The notes under the pieces were generated by a model. The model was not told where the DNA came from. It did no database searches and saw only the letters and a program-made list of their open reading frames with translations. DNA of 32,690 nt from contig CAKPCA010000013.1 of assembly GCA_934141145.1 (NCBI GenBank), positions 1 through 32,690 on the forward strand. The letters run 5' to 3'. How positions within the stretch are numbered: the stretch's first letter is position 1; each line of letters starts with the position of its first letter. Of this stretch, positions 32,076-32,690 are shown piece by piece. This DNA comes from an uncultured Bacilli bacterium (lineage in GTDB: Bacteria; Bacillota_I; Bacilli_A; RF39; UBA660). A program made the translations under genes and the position numbers.

Positions 32076-32318
32076 ATGTCATTAGTAGAGTTAACTAAAA
32101 TGATAGTAGAATCATTAGTATCTGATCCTGAATCAATTTCTGTAAAAGAATTTTCTAGTGATGAAGAAATAGTTATTGAAGTAATGGTAAGAGAAAGTGA
32201 TATGGGAATAGTAATTGGTAGAGAAGGTAAAATTGCTAATGCTATTAGAACAGTAGTTCAAGCAAGTTCCTATTTAAAAGATAATAAAAAAGTAAGAATT
32301 AATATTAATTCATTTTAA
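32076..32318 (+). CDS. khpA: KH-domain RNA-binding protein KhpA
   Basis: Small RNA-binding protein of 80 residues (YlqC/KhpA family), which in Bacillota pairs with KhpB and influences cell envelope and division. It is a single KH domain with the GxxG loop in VIGREGKIANAIRTVVQAS and the conserved start LVELTKMIVESLVSDPE. It lies two bases after rpsP and ends in a terminator. The usual downstream genes rimM and trmD are missing, so the ribosomal operon ends early here. Confidence 0.95.
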   Translation: MSLVELTKMIVESLVSDPESISVKEFSSDEEIVIEVMVRESDMGIVIGREGKIANAIRTVVQASSYLKDNKKVRININSF

Positions 32319-32340
32319 GAATTGATATAATTCTTTTTTT
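32317..32340 (+). terminator. Intrinsic terminator after khpA
   Basis: AAGAATT (32317-32323) and AATTCTT (32329-32335) form a seven-pair stem, followed by T to 32340. Confidence 0.8.
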
Positions 32341-32342
32341 GA

Positions 32343-32473
32343 TTGTGTTAATGTTTGATAGTAAAAAAAGATAATTTATTAAACTATATAATACAATAAA
32401 AATCATAATTTATTATAAATAATAAATTAAAGTATTAAAAATTAATGCTATCAATTATAAAATTTAACACAAA
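32343..32473. repeat. AT-rich segment bounded by inverted repeats
   Basis: TTGTGTTAA with TTGATAG on the left (32343-32360) are mirrored as CTATCAA and TTAACACAA on the right (up to about 32473). AATTTATTA and TAATAAATT form further hairpins inside. The stretch carries no gene. It may be a small miniature transposable element or a folded RNA. Confidence 0.4.
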
Positions 32474-32498
32474 CTTCTGTAAATATAAAAATAACGAA

Positions 32499-32528
32499 TT
32501 GACAATAAGTAAATCAAAATTGTATACT
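32499..32528 (+). promoter_or_regulatory. Promoter of the prepilin gene
   Basis: TTGACA (32499-32504), an 18-base spacer, then TATACT (32523-32528). GGAGAG and AGGA follow before the ATG at 32556. Confidence 0.75.
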
Positions 32529-32555
32529 AAAAGTAGATGATAGGAGAGTAGGAAA

Positions 32556-32690
32556 ATGAAGAAAAAAGGATTTACATTAATAGAGCTTTTAGCAGTAATA
32601 GTAATATTAGCAGTAATAGTAATAATAGCAGTACCAAAGATATTAGATGTAATAGAAAAAAGTGAAAGAACAGCATGGGGAGAAAGTGCA
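32556..32690 (+). CDS. Type IV prepilin-like protein (5' part)
   Basis: The visible 45 residues begin MKKKGFTLIELLAVIVILAV, the prepilin signal with cleavage after Gly5 by a prepilin peptidase, Glu at +5 of the mature form, and a long hydrophobic helix. KILDVIEKSERTAWGE then starts the globular part. The gene runs off the right edge. Its own near-consensus promoter lies upstream. Such pilins belong to type IV pili, type II-like systems or competence (ComG) machinery; no other component lies in this window, so the role is open. Confidence 0.9.
   Translation, partial: MKKKGFTLIELLAVIVILAVIVIIAVPKILDVIEKSERTAWGESA

Noticed and set aside
1..32690. tRNA, rRNA and CRISPR arrays
   Set aside because: No cloverleaf-like segments, rRNA signatures or regularly spaced repeats were noticed, although a computed scan was not possible.

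Overview
The window is very AT-rich DNA from a low-GC Bacillota (Firmicutes) chromosome. It uses the standard bacterial code: TAA, TAG and TGA all end genes, which argues against a mycoplasma. Three things point to an endospore former: a CotE outer-coat protein, a complete GerA-type germinant receptor operon, and a decayed collagen-like protein of the kind found on exosporia. Genus and species cannot be named from the sequence. A lineage within Bacilli/Erysipelotrichia-like gut Bacillota is my best guess, and it is only an inference.

Layout. (1) 1-4.9 kb is an accessory or mobile region: a frameshifted TnpV transposon gene with a translationally coupled partner running off the left edge, a small coding remnant, a HEPN-like protein, an N6-adenine methyltransferase overlapping a GIY-YIG endonuclease (Hpy188I-like by active-site spacing), a secreted protein with four 26-residue GCT(D/N) repeats, and a broken collagen-like gene. 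(2) 4.9-9.7 kb holds dihydrofolate reductase, a two-gene unit (DUF3883-type PD-(D/E)XK nuclease plus a DUF2441-like protein), a ZIP metal transporter, a UPF0316 membrane protein, a cysteine-rich miniprotein and an Ogg-type glycosylase. (3) 9.7-13.4 kb is the minus-strand gerAA-gerAC-gerAB operon. (4) 13.4-21.2 kb holds housekeeping enzymes: RlmD, a GNAT-like protein, a carbon-nitrogen hydrolase, a HAD phosphatase overlapping a phosphodiesterase-like enzyme, a DUF3592 protein and an M3 oligopeptidase. The oligopeptidase is flanked by two complementary wrecks of an ogt gene that share a direct repeat. (5) 21.7-23.7 kb is a large repeat-bearing surface protein behind a promoter embedded in a perfect 13-bp inverted repeat. 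(6) 23.7-32.3 kb is core information processing: priA with a divergent kinase-like partner, rpsB, tsf, a CPWC thioredoxin-like lipoprotein, frr, a membrane-anchored protein, cotE, rpsP and khpA. (7) The window ends inside a type IV prepilin-like gene.

The genes fall into a few working groups. These are phage or plasmid exclusion on the left (restriction-modification, HEPN, possibly the nuclease/DUF2441 pair), DNA repair (Ogg; Ogt lost), spore biology (GerA operon, CotE) and translation (S2, EF-Ts, RRF, S16, KhpA, RlmD). The most interesting items are the Hpy188I-like restriction pair, the nuclease/DUF2441 two-gene unit, the ogt direct-repeat scar, the operator-like palindrome over a strong promoter, S2 with a Rho-N/SAP-like tail, and a kinase-like protein coupled to priA. 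No tRNA, rRNA or CRISPR array was seen.
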